DNA from: CAIZQW01 sp964459675 | Lineage (GTDB): Bacteria; Verrucomicrobiota; Kiritimatiellia; RFP12; UBA1067 | DNA length: 7,264 nucleotides | Assembly: GCA_964459675.1 (NCBI GenBank) | Contig: CAYWNP010000114.1 | Coordinates: 1-7,264, forward strand | Reading direction: 5' to 3' | Part shown: positions 6,492 to 7,264 of the stretch, one piece after another | Numbering within the stretch: the stretch's first letter is position 1 | Layout of the letters: the number at the start of each line of letters is the position of its first letter | Made by a program: the position numbers and the translations under genes | The notes under the pieces: model-generated | Database searches by the model: none | What the model was told of the DNA's origin: nothing | Seen by the model: the letters and a program-made list of their open reading frames with translations, nothing else

Positions 6492-6507
6492 GCAGAGGCG
6501 CAGAGGA
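6492..6507. repeat. Tandem octamer GCAGAGGC/GCAGAGGA
   Basis: Two adjacent 8-mers, GCAGAGGC and GCAGAGGA, differ by one base. CAGAG-rich octamer strings of this sort recur between genes in many environmental genomes. The neighbouring bipartite repeat (6517-6603) contains related ACAGAGAAAAGAG sequence, suggesting a common repeat family. Low functional information. Confidence 0.55.
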
Positions 6508-6516
6508 GAAAATGTT

Positions 6517-6603
6517 GGATTGAGAATTTATACCGCAACCAGCCTTCGCCAAGGCTACGGCGGTCAGGAAGAACACAGAGAAAAGAGATAAGCCCAGATG
6601 AAA
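6517..6603 (+). repeat. Bipartite repeat, copy 1, ending on the arsC start codon
   Basis: The left block 6517-6538 matches 7015-7036 at 21 of 22 positions. The right block 6571-6603 matches 7047-7079 at 30 of 33. The blocks are separated by 32 bp here but only 10 bp in copy 2. The right block ends CCCAGATGAAA, so the arsC ATG (6598-6600) and its poor ribosome-binding region (AAAAGAGAT) come from the repeat. Direct orientation, about 0.5 kb from copy 2. Confidence 0.85.
6541..6556. repeat. Small palindrome inside repeat copy 1
   Basis: AGCCTT-CGCC-AAGGCT: a perfect 6-bp stem with a 4-nt loop, followed by ACGGCGGTCAGG. It lies in the spacer present in copy 1 but absent from copy 2, so it appears to be a small insertion into the bipartite repeat. 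No T-tract; not a terminator. Confidence 0.55.
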
Positions 6604-7047
6604 AAACTTAACATCCTATTTTTATGTACCGGCAACTCATGCAGGAGCCAGATGGCAGAGGGATGGGCGCGGGCGCTCAAGGGCGATCTGATCGAAGCCT
6701 ATTCTGCTGGTATCGAGACGCACGGCCTCAATCCGAATGCCGTGAAGGTGATGGCTGAAGTTGGCGTTGATATCTCGAATCAGACCTCGAAGAACGTCAA
6801 CACGTTATTGGATGTCCCGTTTGACTATGTGGTCACAGTCTGCGGACACGCCAATGAAAATTGTCCTTTCTTTCCAGGAGATGCGAAGGTCGTCCATGTC
6901 GGGTTTCAGGATCCACCGGCTATGGCCAAGCTGGTCGAGGGCGAAGAGGAGAAGCTGGACTGCTATCGCCGCGTGCGGGATGAGATCCGGAAGTTTGTTG
7001 AGAAGTTGCCAGAGGGATTGAGAATTTTTACCGCAAAGAACGCATAG
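6598..7047 (+). CDS. arsC: Arsenate reductase, thioredoxin-coupled (LMW-PTP fold)
   Basis: A cytoplasmic enzyme reducing arsenate to arsenite, with electrons from thioredoxin. The 149-aa protein has the phosphate-binding loop CTGNSCRS (C10 to S17), N13 for the potassium site, SAGIETHGLNPNAV (36-49), and the redox trio C10, C82 and C89 in VCGHANENCP. These positions coincide exactly with C10/C82/C89 of the staphylococcal pI258 enzyme, and D105 in FQDPP matches its general acid. LDCYRRVRDEIRKFVEKLPE (120-139) is the usual end of the family. The last ten residues, GLRIFTAKNA, are encoded by repeat copy 2 and look like an added tail. ATG 6598 is the natural family start but has only a weak Shine-Dalgarno. 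It is separated from the ATPase by 179 bp, so it may be less tightly coupled to the upstream genes. The product feeds the Acr3 carrier downstream. Confidence 0.95.
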   Translation: MKKLNILFLCTGNSCRSQMAEGWARALKGDLIEAYSAGIETHGLNPNAVKVMAEVGVDISNQTSKNVNTLLDVPFDYVVTVCGHANENCPFFPGDAKVVHVGFQDPPAMAKLVEGEEEKLDCYRRVRDEIRKFVEKLPEGLRIFTAKNA

Positions 7048-7079
7048 AACACATAGAAAAGAGATATGTCCAGATGAAA
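7015..7079 (+). repeat. Bipartite repeat, copy 2, overlapping the arsC 3' end
   Basis: Left block 7015-7036 and right block 7047-7079 mirror copy 1 at 6517-6603 in the same orientation. The left block is translated as the ArsC C-terminal extension, and the arsC TAG stop (7045-7047) abuts the right block. The right block again ends CCAGATGAAA, but here the ATG opens only a short frame of about 30 codons through the next repeat, which I regard as non-coding. Confidence 0.85.
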
Positions 7080-7087
7080 GAAACAAA

Positions 7088-7149
7088 TGGAGGGCCACGC
7101 TCTGTCGTGGCCGATATCAGTGGCGGACGTGACGGAGCACGTCCCTCCA
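7088..7149. repeat. REPIN-like palindromic element (two inverted GGAG hairpins)
   Basis: A 62-bp element. TGGAG (7088-7092) directly precedes hairpin 1: GGCCACG (7093-7099), loop CTCTGT, CGTGGCC (7106-7112). After a 12-bp linker comes hairpin 2: GGACGTG (7125-7131), loop ACGGAG, CACGTCC (7138-7144). CTCCA (7145-7149) closes it and pairs with TGGAG. Read on opposite strands the halves are the same unit, with three of seven stem pairs changed on both sides so pairing is kept. REP sequences carry a GTAG/GGAG tetranucleotide at the hairpin foot, and inverted pairs form REPINs moved by RAYT transposases. Assignment is by architecture; no transposase is in the window. It lies between arsC and acr3 and would be transcribed. 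Confidence 0.75.
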
Positions 7150-7157
7150 AGAACATC

Positions 7158-7189
7158 ATTCCATAATTCCAACATTCCATTATTCCAGT
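7158..7189. repeat. Octamer-period repeat (ATTCCNNN x4), copy 2
   Basis: ATTCC at 7158, 7166, 7174 and 7182, exactly every 8 bp, with fillers ATA, AAC, ATT, AGT. Aligned with the array at 1643-1674, 26 of 32 positions agree and the two central units are identical. It sits directly upstream of the acr3 ribosome-binding site (7195-7200). Together with repeat copy 2 and the REPIN-like element it fills the whole 160-bp arsC-acr3 gap, leaving no room for an obvious separate promoter. Confidence 0.8.
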
Positions 7190-7207
7190 GAAACAGGGGA
7201 TCACACA

Positions 7208-7264
7208 ATGAAAAATGAAAACAAGTTAGACATGAGTTTTTTTGATAAATTTTTGACCCTCTGG
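7208..7264 (+). CDS. acr3: Acr3-type arsenite efflux carrier, N-terminus only (cut by window edge)
   Basis: Only 19 codons are present: MKNENKLDMSFFDKFLTLW, open to the edge. The FFDKFLTLW segment resembles the conserved N-terminal (S)FLDRYLTLWIFLAM start of Acr3 (BASS-superfamily) arsenite exporters, just before their first membrane helix. AGGGGA (7195-7200) lies 7 nt ahead of ATG 7208. Position directly after arsC is the usual place for an arsenite exporter. The call rests on a short match plus context. Confidence 0.72.
   Translation, partial: MKNENKLDMSFFDKFLTLW

Noticed and set aside
6455..6510. CRISPR-like or tandem iteron array
   Set aside because: Only two 14-bp copies 20 bp apart and one octamer pair. 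There are no regular repeats with unique spacers and no cas or replication genes.
7074..7166. About 30-codon ORF starting at the ATG of repeat copy 2
   Set aside because: It runs wholly through the REPIN-like and octamer repeats; no RBS of note and no protein features.

Overview
The window is a chromosomal stretch of an unidentified Gram-negative-type bacterium. The organism call is inference. The genes use good Shine-Dalgarno sites and near-consensus sigma70-type promoters, and one protein has a signal peptide. The intergenic DNA is crowded with small palindromic and short-period repeats of a kind I associate with environmental PVC-group bacteria (Kiritimatiellota, Lentisphaerae, Verrucomicrobiota) and some deltaproteobacteria. 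Nothing in the window fixes the taxon.

Layout. On the minus strand, from the left edge to 1550, lies peptide chain release factor 3 (prfC), intact except for its last residues, which fall outside the window. It has its own promoter at 1577-1605. A short divergent intergenic region follows, holding an octamer-period repeat (1643-1674) and a second promoter overlapped by two inverted repeats (1700-1734). From there everything runs on the plus strand as one apparent arsenic/metalloid resistance operon: an ArsR-type repressor (1758-2054), an ArsP/YraQ-type permease (2057-3355), a small AhpD/CMD-type CxxC protein with a cysteine-rich tail (3367-3651), an exported thioredoxin-like protein of unknown function (3678-4433), a MacB/FtsX-type ABC permease (4511-5737) and its ATPase (5747-6418). 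After a repeat-filled gap come a thioredoxin-coupled arsenate reductase ArsC (6598-7047) and, after another repeat-filled gap, the first 19 codons of an Acr3-type arsenite efflux carrier (7208 to the right edge).

How the genes may work together. ArsR would sense As(III) through its CxC pair and release the promoter. ArsC would reduce arsenate to arsenite, and Acr3 would export it. The ArsP-like permease would export a second species, possibly organic trivalent arsenic. The four-gene core between permease and arsC (CMD protein with Cys tail, exported Trx-like protein, FtsX-type permease, ATPase) is not part of the textbook ars operon. It is tightly spaced (9-77 bp gaps, own RBS each) and is the best candidate here for an undescribed system, possibly a cell-envelope thiol/metalloid handling or efflux module.

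Non-coding structure. Two further items stand out. A 62-bp element at 7088-7149 has the architecture of a REPIN: two inverted GGAG-headed hairpins whose stems differ by three compensatory base-pair changes. A two-block repeat occurs just upstream of arsC and again across the arsC stop codon, so that it supplies both the start-codon context and the C-terminal tail of ArsC.
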